Below are positions 1-5,257 of a DNA stretch of 5,257 bases, piece after piece. Source of the stretch: Cellvibrionales bacterium (GTDB taxonomy: Bacteria; Pseudomonadota; Gammaproteobacteria; Pseudomonadales; UBA7434); assembly GCA_003492055.1 (NCBI GenBank), contig DMZE01000286.1, positions 2,780-8,036 on the forward strand, written 5' to 3'. The notes below the pieces were generated by a model. That model was not told the origin of the DNA, did not search any database, and saw only the letters and a program-made list of their open reading frames with translations. Position 1 is the stretch's first letter, and each line of letters starts with the position of its first letter. The position numbers and the translations under genes were made by a program.

Positions 1-5
1 TAGCT

Positions 6-977
6 TTAGCTATCATCTGCGACACGATCTTTAACAACAGGAATATATTCACCATCAGTCGCTTCAGCATCAGTAACATCAAAACCCACAACCGAAGGCG
101 ATATAGTACTGCCCGCCGGTTCATGACGTAATTTACTGAGCAGCCTATCCAAGGTCGAACGCATATCTTGTCGCGATACAATCATATCGATAGCGCCACG
201 TTCTAATAAAAACTCACTGCGTTGAAAGCCTTTCGGTAGCTTTTGTCGAATCGTTTGTTCAATAATTTTTGGACCAGCAAAACCAGCACGGGCATTAGGT
301 TCAGCAATATTAATATCACCTAATAACGCTAAGCTTGCAGATACACCGCCATAAACGGGGTCCGTCATGACTGACACATAAGGAATGCCGGCCTGTCGCA
401 TGCGCTCAAGCACAGCACTGGTTTTCGCCATTTGCATTAAAGAAATTAATGCTTCTTGCATGCGTGCACCACCGGTTGCTGAAAAGCACACCATCGGACA
501 ACCTAACTCTAACGCAATATTAGCGGCGCGAGTAAACTTTTCACCTACCGCATAACCCATAGAGCCACCGTGAAAACTAAAGGCAAAGGCAACGGCAACA
601 ATGGGCTTACCACCTAAGGTTCCTTGAAAGGCAACTAAGGCATCTTTTTCGCCTGTCGTTTTTTGAGCTTGAATTAAACGGTCTTTATATTTTTTAGTAT
701 CTTTGAATTTTAAACGATCAATAGGCTCAACTTCGGTGGCCAATTCTACGCGAGACTCTTCGTCTAAAAAGATATCTAGACGTCGACGCGCATCAATACG
801 CATATGGTGATTACACTTAGGGCAAACATCCAAATTGCGTTCAAGCTCTGGACGATACAATACCGCATCACAGCGAACACATTTACGCCACAAACCTTCT
901 GGGACAGATGAACGCTGCGCATCATCATCACTAGGACGAGACACAAAAGACGGCTTAATTTTATCTAACCAACTCAT
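6..977 (-). CDS. accD: Acetyl-CoA carboxylase carboxyltransferase subunit beta
   Basis: AccD pairs with AccA to form the carboxyltransferase half of acetyl-CoA carboxylase. It moves the carboxyl group from carboxybiotin on AccB to acetyl-CoA, giving malonyl-CoA for fatty-acid synthesis in the cytoplasm. The N-terminus begins [11 protein letters not shown], very like the E. coli protein. A zinc ribbon with Cys33, Cys36, Cys52 and Cys55 (CVRC...CPKC) follows. The crotonase-like carboxyltransferase fold carries GGSMG near residue 137 and GGARMQEA near residues 169-176, then the [11 protein letters not shown] and [11 protein letters not shown] stretches. The length of 323 residues is normal and the stop lies inside the window. 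The frame also has an upstream TTG at 989, but ATG at 977 is preferred because it gives the family's standard MSW start. The acidic C-terminal tail is variable in the family. The gene lies 63 bases after trpA on the same strand and folC is expected next. Identification is secure. Confidence 0.98.
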   Translation of the reverse strand: MSWLDKIKPSFVSRPSDDDAQRSSVPEGLWRKCVRCDAVLYRPELERNLDVCPKCNHHMRIDARRRLDIFLDEESRVELATEVEPIDRLKFKDTKKYKDRLIQAQKTTGEKDALVAFQGTLGGKPIVAVAFAFSFHGGSMGYAVGEKFTRAANIALELGCPMVCFSATGGARMQEALISLMQMAKTSAVLERMRQAGIPYVSVMTDPVYGGVSASLALLGDINIAEPNARAGFAGPKIIEQTIRQKLPKGFQRSEFLLERGAIDMIVSRQDMRSTLDRLLSKLRHEPAGSTISPSVVGFDVTDAEATDGEYIPVVKDRVADDS

Positions 978-1040
978 AACTATAACCAACCATTAATACT
1001 ATTTTTAACGAATAAAATGAATTGTACAGTGAATCAATAC

Positions 1041-1910
1041 TTAGCGATTAGCGCCTTCAGCAATTTCACTCACAATAGACAAAATACGCGCATTAACCAC
1101 TTCTGCCAATGCCACTCTATCTTTACCGGCTAAAGGATCAACACTAGGATCGGCTTCATCATCACGCGTTGCCATACCGACACTCTCACCCATACCATTA
1201 ACTAATACACTACCAACAACAACGCCATCGGCACACTGACCAATCGCTGCTGCAGAATCGCCATCTTTAATACCAAAGCCAACACAAACAGGTAGCGATG
1301 TTGATGCTTTAATACCGTCCACTTTGCGTTTGACCTCATCGGTATCAATATGTCCTGCACCGGTTACACCTTTGAGCGATACATAATAAATATAACCTGT
1401 CGCCATGGCGCAAATCGCTTTGGTACGAGATTCAGTCGTCGTTGGTGCAATTAAGAAAATCGTATCTAACTGATACTCGCGAAATACAGCGTTCATATCG
1501 CCCGCTTCTTCCGGGGGCATATCAACCGTTAAAACGCCATCAACACCGGCAGTCGTGGCTGCTTTAGCAAAGGCGTCATAACCCATAACTTCAACCGGAT
1601 TAGCGTAACCCATTAACACAACCGGCGTATTAGGGTCTTGCTGTCTAAACTCAGCAACCATGGCTAGCACATCGCCCATACCTACGTTATGTGCTAAGGC
1701 ACGTTCATGACCTAACTGAATTACCGGCCCTTCAGCCATAGGATCAGAAAAAGGCACGCCAAGCTCAATAATATCAGCGCCCGCTGCAACCAGTGTATGC
1801 ATGGCTGGCACAGTAATTTCGCGCCACGGATCACCAGCAACAATATACGGAACAACGGCTTTACGACCGCTCGCTTTACAAGCCTCTAAACACGCGGCTA
1901 TTCGACTCAT
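1041..1910 (-). CDS. trpA: Tryptophan synthase alpha chain
   Basis: TrpA cleaves indole-3-glycerol phosphate to glyceraldehyde-3-phosphate and indole, and passes the indole through a tunnel to TrpB in the alpha2beta2 complex. The TIM-barrel landmarks are present. Catalytic Glu49 sits in the [11 protein letters not shown] motif, the mobile-loop sequence is LKGVTGAG, and the phosphate-binding stretches are VGFGI and VVVGSVLV. Two features stand out. The position of the second catalytic carboxylate (Asp60 in E. coli) is Glu, in PMAEGPVIQ (codon GAA at 1731-1733). The protein is 289 residues against about 268 in E. coli, mainly because of an acidic segment at about residues 239-265 (GMGESVG...[15 protein letters not shown]) before the last helix. 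Its ATG overlaps the trpB stop as ATGA, with little Shine-Dalgarno sequence of its own, so translational coupling to trpB is likely. The enzyme assignment is secure. Confidence 0.98.
   Translation of the reverse strand: MSRIAACLEACKASGRKAVVPYIVAGDPWREITVPAMHTLVAAGADIIELGVPFSDPMAEGPVIQLGHERALAHNVGMGDVLAMVAEFRQQDPNTPVVLMGYANPVEVMGYDAFAKAATTAGVDGVLTVDMPPEEAGDMNAVFREYQLDTIFLIAPTTTESRTKAICAMATGYIYYVSLKGVTGAGHIDTDEVKRKVDGIKASTSLPVCVGFGIKDGDSAAAIGQCADGVVVGSVLVNGMGESVGMATRDDEADPSVDPLAGKDRVALAEVVNARILSIVSEIAEGANR
1907..1910 (-). other. ATGA stop/start overlap coupling trpB to trpA
   Basis: On the minus strand the four bases ATGA hold both the trpA start (ATG, 1910-1908) and the trpB stop (TGA, 1909-1907). 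The sequence just upstream (GACGGTATTACCTT) has at best a weak ribosome site. Re-initiation by ribosomes finishing trpB is therefore the likely route to equimolar alpha and beta subunits. Confidence 0.85.
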
Positions 1911-3139
1911 AAGGTAATACCGTCAATATCTGCAACTGTTAAAATGTCTTTATCTCCACGACCAGAAAGGTTCACCAAGATAGTTTTATCTTTATCCATC
2001 TCACGAGCTAATTTAGCCGCATAAGCTAATGCATGGCTGGTTTCAAGTGCAGGCATAATCCCTTCGATTTGCGTTAACGCTCTAAATGCATCCATCGCTT
2101 CATCATCAGTAACCGCAACATAATTAACCCTACCCATATCTTTTAACCAAGAATGCTCAGGGCCAACACCGGGATAATCCAAACCGGCAGAAATAGAATG
2201 CGTATCAATAATCTGGCCGTTTTCATCTTCCATTAAGTAAGTACGGTTGCCGTGTAAAATGCCTGGCTTGCCATCATTTAATGGCGCTGCATGCTTACCT
2301 GTTTCAACGCCAAAACCACCGGCTTCAACACCATACATAGCTACTGTTTCGTCTTCTAAAAACGGGTGAAATAAACCAATAGCATTGGAACCACCGCCCA
2401 CACAAGCCACTAAGGCATCGGGAAGGTGATCGGTTTGCGCTACCATTTGACGACGCGCTTCACGACCAATAACCGATTGGAAATCACGCACTAATTGCGG
2501 ATAAGGTGCTGGACCAGCAACCGTGCCGATAATATAAAAGGTATTATCAACGTTAGTCACCCAATCACGCAGGGCTTCATTCATTGCATCTTTTAATGTG
2601 CGGCTACCCGATGTTACGGGAATAACTTCAGCACCTAACAACTTCATGCGATAAACATTTAATGACTGACGCTTAACATCTTCTGCGCCCATAAATACTT
2701 GGCATTCCATACCAAAGCGAGCGGCTACCGTTGCTGTAGCAACACCGTGCTGCCCTGCGCCTGTTTCAGCAATCACTCTTGGCTTACCCATATGCTTGGC
2801 TAGCAGGGCTTGTCCAATCGTGTTATTCACTTTATGCGCGCCAGTATGATTTAAATCTTCACGCTTAAGAAAAATTTGCGCACCACCAATTTGCTTACTC
2901 CAACGCTCGGCATGATAAATAGGCGATGGGCGACCGACATAGTGTGCTAAGTCTCTATCGAATTCTGCCTGAAAAGCCGCGGTATCTTTTAATGAAAGAT
3001 ACGCTTCCTGCAGCTCATCTAACGCTGCGATTAAAGTTTCAGACACAAAGCGACCGCCGTAGGGACCAAAATGGCCGCGTTCATCGGGCATGGCTGCATA
3101 ATCAATTTTTTTAGGATCAAGACTAAAAGGTGTTTGCAT
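1907..3139 (-). CDS. trpB: Tryptophan synthase beta chain
   Basis: TrpB is the pyridoxal-phosphate subunit of tryptophan synthase. It condenses L-serine with indole supplied by TrpA to make L-tryptophan. The COMM-type start is replaced by the common proteobacterial N-terminus with [16 protein letters not shown] at about residues 21-36. The Schiff-base lysine is Lys103 in [11 protein letters not shown], and catalytic Glu125 lies in [11 protein letters not shown]. The phosphate-binding glycine loop GGGSN covers residues 248-252. The serine contacting the PLP ring nitrogen lies in LSGRGDKDI near residue 392. The length of 410 residues is typical of the TrpB1 type. The usual GPHPYP reads GPAPYP here (Ala211), a non-catalytic variation. 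The start is the ATG at 3139, with only a weak GAG-like ribosome site eight bases upstream. Met17 is an in-frame alternative. The stop overlaps the trpA start by four bases. Confidence 0.98.
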   Translation of the reverse strand: MQTPFSLDPKKIDYAAMPDERGHFGPYGGRFVSETLIAALDELQEAYLSLKDTAAFQAEFDRDLAHYVGRPSPIYHAERWSKQIGGAQIFLKREDLNHTGAHKVNNTIGQALLAKHMGKPRVIAETGAGQHGVATATVAARFGMECQVFMGAEDVKRQSLNVYRMKLLGAEVIPVTSGSRTLKDAMNEALRDWVTNVDNTFYIIGTVAGPAPYPQLVRDFQSVIGREARRQMVAQTDHLPDALVACVGGGSNAIGLFHPFLEDETVAMYGVEAGGFGVETGKHAAPLNDGKPGILHGNRTYLMEDENGQIIDTHSISAGLDYPGVGPEHSWLKDMGRVNYVAVTDDEAMDAFRALTQIEGIMPALETSHALAYAAKLAREMDKDKTILVNLSGRGDKDILTVADIDGITL

Positions 3140-3171
3140 AACAAATACTCTAACAACTCAAATAAAAATTA

Positions 3172-3201
3172 AATAAAGCTAACGGTAATTCTTTTTATCA
3201 A
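3172..3201 (-). promoter_or_regulatory. Candidate internal promoter ahead of trpB
   Basis: The minus strand reads TTGATA (3201-3196), an 18-base spacer, then TTTATT (3177-3172), within the AT-rich trpF-trpB spacer. The -35 matches five of six bases and the -10 four of six. If real, it would allow trpBA to be transcribed apart from trpF. The evidence is weak because the region is so AT-rich. Confidence 0.2.
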
Positions 3202-3205
3202 TCGA

Positions 3206-3236
3206 TTCATTTACTTGTCGATTTATTACTTATCGA
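3206..3236 (-). repeat. Short imperfect tandem repeat across the trpF stop
   Basis: The minus strand holds TCGATAAGTAATAAA (3236-3222) followed directly by TCGACAAGTAAATGAA (3221-3206). A third, decayed start, TCGATTGATAAA, follows. The first copy contains the end of trpF (codons for Asp, Lys and the TAA stop) and the rest is spacer. It looks like a local slippage duplication, not a functional site. Confidence 0.5.
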
Positions 3237-3957
3237 CCAACTCATTAATCGGTGCGTCAATCGGTGCATCATTTTGCATAACCGACTGCATAAACTGATT
3301 AATTTTTGCAAGATCTTTAACGCCGGGTGACACTTCCACACCGCTGCTCACATCAACCGCATAAGGCGCAACTTCAGCCATGGCCTGCGCAACGTTATCG
3401 GCATCAAGGCCACCGGCTAACACTAAAGGTTGATCAAGTTCGGCGGGAATTTTTGACCAGTCAAAGGTCTTTCCGGTACCGCCAGGAACGCCCTTTTCAT
3501 AAGCGTCCAATAAAAAGCCCTGCGCCATACTATGCGCTTCTATCTGCTGCAAAGCCTGCTCAGCATTATCAGCACTAATTCTGATTGCCTTGATATAGGG
3601 TGTAGCAAACTGCTGACAAAAATCCGGACTCTCATCACCGTGAAACTGAATCAATGATAACGGCACAATATCGAGGACGGCTTGCACCTCACTGGCTGAG
3701 GCATTCACAAACAGCCCTACTCGCTCAATAAACGGCGGTAACAACTGACACAACTCAGCGGCACGTTCAGCACTGACGGCGCGCGGGCTGGGTGGATAAA
3801 ACACAAAGCCCAGCGCATCGGCACCCGCATGAGCAGCTTCTACAGCGTCTTGCTCGCGAGTGATACCGCATATTTTTACCCGTGTTCTAGTCGGACGTTG
3901 GCTAGATTCGGAAGTTAGGCTACTCATTGCACGACTCGTTAACTTGGCCACTGGCAT
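3226..3957 (-). CDS. trpF: N-(5'-phosphoribosyl)anthranilate isomerase
   Basis: TrpF converts N-(5-phosphoribosyl)anthranilate to the carboxyphenylamino-deoxyribulose phosphate that TrpC then closes to indole glycerol phosphate. The (beta/alpha)8 barrel begins at RVKICGITR, with the catalytic cysteine at residue 30. It continues through GADALGFVF, ERVGLFVN and LIQFHGDES. The catalytic aspartate is Asp151 in LLDAY, followed by the GGTGKTFDW phosphate-loop region, LAGGL and DVSSGVE. The protein is 243 residues, longer than the usual 200-215. The excess is a Ser/Thr/Arg-rich leader of about 25 residues and a short tail after the final helix. The start is uncertain. ATG at 3957 has no evident Shine-Dalgarno and sits in a small inverted repeat. 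ATG at 3927 (residue 11) has a weak GAG upstream and would still give a full enzyme. The gene is monocistronically spaced from truA but close to trpB. Function is secure; the start is not. Confidence 0.97.
   Translation of the reverse strand: MPVAKLTSRAMSSLTSESSQRPTRTRVKICGITREQDAVEAAHAGADALGFVFYPPSPRAVSAERAAELCQLLPPFIERVGLFVNASASEVQAVLDIVPLSLIQFHGDESPDFCQQFATPYIKAIRISADNAEQALQQIEAHSMAQGFLLDAYEKGVPGGTGKTFDWSKIPAELDQPLVLAGGLDADNVAQAMAEVAPYAVDVSSGVEVSPGVKDLAKINQFMQSVMQNDAPIDAPINELVDK
3247..3270 (-). repeat. 12-base tandem repeat in the trpF tail
   Basis: Two adjacent 12-base units, AATCGGTGCGTC and AATCGGTGCATC on the plus strand, differ at one base. They encode the doubled peptide DAPI-DAPI near the TrpF C-terminus, outside the barrel. 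This is consistent with a recent in-frame duplication in an unconstrained tail. Confidence 0.6.
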
Positions 3958-3964
3958 GGCCAGT
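3950..3964. repeat. Perfect inverted repeat over the upstream trpF ATG
   Basis: The sequence ACTGGC-ATG-GCCAGT is a perfect six-base-pair inverted repeat with a three-base centre. On the minus strand the trpF ATG (3957-3955) lies within it. A hairpin in the mRNA would hide this start codon, which slightly favours the downstream ATG at 3927. It may also be chance. Confidence 0.4.
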
Positions 3965-4194
3965 AAATCGGTTATTTGTACTGCATTTTAATTAAGTCGT
4001 TAGCTTAGCAAATAGGCCCCTACTTGTCGCCGGTTTATGAGCCCAGAAATACCAACTTAAAGTGCATTCCAAGGCCAATTAAGCTTATTTTGAGGTGATC
4101 TAAAAGGGCACTTATAACGTGTGCAATAAAAACACAACTTGAATCAAAGATAGGATAAAAACTTATATTCACTGAAGAGATAAACACTCAAGCC
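3965..4194. other. Intergenic gap between truA and trpF
   Basis: This is an AT-rich non-coding gap. I see no tRNA, no hairpin followed by a T-run in either direction, and no Trp-rich leader peptide or TrpR-like operator. The only short ATG frame read on the minus strand (ten codons, about position 4070 downward) contains no tryptophan. Apart from the candidate trpF promoter listed separately, nothing recognisable is present. Confidence 0.6.
3985..4011 (-). promoter_or_regulatory. Candidate sigma70 promoter for trpF
   Basis: The minus strand reads TTGCTA (4011-4006), a 15-base spacer, then TAAAAT (3990-3985). The -10 matches five of six consensus bases, the -35 is moderate and the spacer is short. 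It would start transcription about 20 bases before the trpF ATG at 3957. In AT-rich sequence such matches occur by chance, so this is only a candidate. Confidence 0.25.
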
Positions 4195-5043
4195 TTAAAA
4201 AAGCGATCGTTCAGCCTCGGGCAAGTCATATTTAGCCGGATAGGTCACCGCCATCAAATACAGGCCATCGGGCTTAGCGGTAGCTGCGGCTAGCGCCCTA
4301 TTTTTTGCTACCAACAGCGTCTTAACCCAGTTCACTGGCTGCTTTTCAGTCCCTACCGCCATCAAGGTGCCGGCGATATTGCGCACCATATGCAATAAAA
4401 AGGCATTCGCCTCAATTTCAATGCATATCCGCTCGCCGTGGCGCTTAACGCTGACCGCATGCACATTACGCATAGCCGTTTTACTTTCACAGGCAATAGC
4501 CCTAAAAGAGGTGAAATCCTGCTCGCCGACTAAGGCCTGCGCTGCCTGATGCATTAATGATTCATTCAGTGGTTTAGAGCAATGGGTCATCAAGCTACTG
4601 AAAATACCGGGCCTAACAGCTGCGTTGTGGATCCAATATTGATAACGGCGAGCGCTTGCTGAGAATCGAGCATGGAAATCAGTGTCGACCTCTTTTGCCC
4701 AAACCACTCTTATGGCACTAGGAAGCAAGCTATTCACCCCCATGGTCCAAGCTTTTAACTCGCGAGGGTTGCTCACCTCAAAATGCGCCACCTGCCCTGT
4801 TGCATGGACACCGGCATCGGTTCGTCCTGCGCAAATAAGGGTTATTTTTTGGTCGGCGACTTTGCATAGTGCATCTTCTACGGCCATTTGAATGGTGGCT
4901 ACTGGGGGCTTGGTTTGTCGTTGCCAGCCATGGAAGGCTGCGCCGTTGTATTCGACGCCAATGGCGATTCGTCTTAGCGCTGCAGGTGCAGAGTCGGAAT
5001 TATCTGTATCGCTGGCGGTGGCTTTTTGAGTGTCCGATGACAA
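4195..5043 (-). CDS. truA: tRNA pseudouridine(38-40) synthase
   Basis: TruA isomerises uridines 38, 39 and 40 in the anticodon stem-loop of tRNAs to pseudouridine. Family landmarks appear in order: RIAIGVEYNGAAFHGWQRQ at residues 25-43, the catalytic motif CAGRTDAGVHATGQVAHFE with Asp76 as nucleophile, FHARFSASARRYQYWI with the conserved tyrosine, and LLHMVRNIAGTL near residue 216. The length of 282 residues compares with about 270 in E. coli. The difference is an N-terminal stretch of roughly 23 residues rich in Ser, Asp, Thr and Ala before the first strand. The start is a TTG at 5041-5043. The frame upstream to its stop contains no ATG, GTG or other TTG, and no in-frame ATG occurs inside before the conserved fold begins. 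An AAGG ribosome site lies nine bases upstream, so TTG is well supported. In pseudomonads this gene follows fimV, but no FimV sequence is visible upstream here. Confidence 0.97.
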   Translation of the reverse strand: MSSDTQKATASDTDNSDSAPAALRRIAIGVEYNGAAFHGWQRQTKPPVATIQMAVEDALCKVADQKITLICAGRTDAGVHATGQVAHFEVSNPRELKAWTMGVNSLLPSAIRVVWAKEVDTDFHARFSASARRYQYWIHNAAVRPGIFSSLMTHCSKPLNESLMHQAAQALVGEQDFTSFRAIACESKTAMRNVHAVSVKRHGERICIEIEANAFLLHMVRNIAGTLMAVGTEKQPVNWVKTLLVAKNRALAAATAKPDGLYLMAVTYPAKYDLPEAERSLF

Positions 5044-5052
5044 TGGTTTGCG

Positions 5053-5057
5053 CCTTA
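5053..5057 (-). promoter_or_regulatory. Shine-Dalgarno site fixing the truA TTG start
   Basis: The minus strand reads TAAGG, ending nine bases before the TTG at 5043. It supports the rare TTG initiation codon, since the truA frame offers no other canonical start between its upstream stop and the conserved fold. Confidence 0.55.
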
Positions 5058-5110
5058 GTTGGTACGGTATTAGCCGATGGATGGGTGGAGATTTTAATGT
5101 GAGGGGGATA

Positions 5111-5257
5111 ATGCCAGATATGGCGATTATTGCAATTGGGATTGGTTATTTGGGCTTATGGATTTATGCGAGCGTTAATTGGATTTGGAGGAGTGAGTGG
5201 TTTTTGAGTTTTCAGGTCAAGACCGTCGGGAGCGGCCCGACAGCCAGAGTCCTGATC
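5111..5257 (+). CDS. Possible partial small membrane protein, runs off the edge
   Basis: This is a plus-strand open frame of 49 codons with no stop before the window ends, divergent from truA. It starts MPDMAIIAIGIGYLGLW. A purine-rich GAGGGGG lies three bases before the ATG and would serve as a ribosome site. Residues 4-25 are strongly hydrophobic and could form one membrane helix, followed by aromatic and basic residues (WIWRSEW). The same frame is open back to 5030, with another ATG at 5081. No family is recognised. From about 5212 the frame enters a GC-rich, self-complementary patch that may be a repeat instead of coding DNA. A minus-strand frame through the same bases is also open from the edge to a stop at 5156-5158, so open-frame length alone does not decide. 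Treat it as a hypothetical candidate. Confidence 0.25.
   Translation, partial: MPDMAIIAIGIGYLGLWIYASVNWIWRSEWFLSFQVKTVGSGPTARVLI
5212..5255. repeat. GC-rich nested inverted repeats at the right edge
   Basis: Three inverted repeats crowd into 44 bases. GTCGGG (5225-5230) pairs with CCCGAC (5236-5241) around AGCGG. GGTC-AA-GACC covers 5215-5224. TCAGG (5212-5216) could pair with CCTGA (5251-5255), in competition with the previous pair. The patch is clearly richer in G and C than the sequence to its left. No T-run follows on either strand, so it is not a standard terminator. A dispersed intergenic repeat or the edge of a structured element is possible; the window ends too soon to say. Confidence 0.4.

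Noticed and set aside
978..1040. Promoter for accD in the trpA-accD spacer
   Set aside because: TACAAT is a fair -10, but no acceptable -35 lies at 16-18 bases. TTGATT has only poor -10 partners. Read-through from trpA is the simpler view.
2926..3114. Plus-strand open frame inside trpB
   Set aside because: It is antisense to the conserved N-terminal coding region of trpB, with no ribosome site or recognisable protein, so it is a shadow frame.
3327..3578. Plus-strand open frame of 83 codons inside trpF
   Set aside because: It lies fully antisense to conserved TrpF barrel motifs, and its His/Gln/Arg-rich composition is typical of a reverse-frame artefact.
4103..4125. GCAC...GTGC inverted repeat between truA and trpF as a terminator or operator
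   Set aside because: It has only four base pairs around a nine-base loop, with no T-run and no match to a known operator, so it is within chance expectation.
4367..5102. Three plus-strand open frames across truA, the last ending just before the edge candidate
   Set aside because: They are antisense to conserved TruA motifs, and the hydrophobic or Trp-rich runs come from reverse reading of truA codons. The last one extends only slightly past the truA start.
5225..5241. Perfect 6-base-pair hairpin as a rho-independent terminator
   Set aside because: No T-run follows the stem on either strand.
5156..5257. Minus-strand frame open from the window edge to a stop at 5156-5158, as a possible fimV C-terminus
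   Set aside because: The 33 residues are Pro- and Asn-rich with no resemblance to the FimV C-terminal domain, and they run through the hairpin patch.

Overview
The window reads as an ordinary housekeeping segment of a gammaproteobacterial chromosome of moderate, slightly AT-leaning composition. Five complete genes lie on the minus strand. In transcription order they are truA (tRNA pseudouridine synthase), trpF (phosphoribosylanthranilate isomerase), trpB and trpA (tryptophan synthase beta and alpha), and accD (acetyl-CoA carboxylase carboxyltransferase beta subunit). Pseudomonas and relatives carry truA-trpF-accD-folC, and many other gammaproteobacteria have trpBA inserted between trpF and accD, as here. 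Gene order and the AccD, TrpB and TruA sequences point to a (probably marine) gammaproteobacterium. Placement near Cellvibrionales/Pseudomonadales is inference only.

Layout from the right: positions 5044-5257 lie upstream of truA and hold no recognisable gene. They contain a weak open frame on the plus strand that runs off the edge, and a GC-rich, hairpin-forming patch at the very end. truA starts with TTG at 5043. A 237-base gap (3958-4194) separates truA from trpF. trpF is followed by an 86-base AT-rich spacer, then trpB and trpA, which overlap by four bases (ATGA). A 63-base spacer leads to accD, whose stop codon lies at the left edge. folC would be expected just beyond.

TrpF, TrpB and TrpA catalyse three of the last steps of tryptophan synthesis: PRA isomerisation, then indole release and condensation with serine. 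Indole-3-glycerol-phosphate synthase (TrpC) and the anthranilate genes are not in this window. TruA and AccD serve tRNA modification and fatty-acid synthesis, and are conserved neighbours rather than pathway partners. No rho-independent terminator, trp leader peptide with tandem Trp codons, TrpR-like operator, CRISPR, RNA gene or insertion sequence is visible.

I see no convincing new biological system. The points most worth checking are a Glu in place of the catalytic Asp60 of TrpA, an extra loop near the TrpA C-terminus, and the unexplained right edge.
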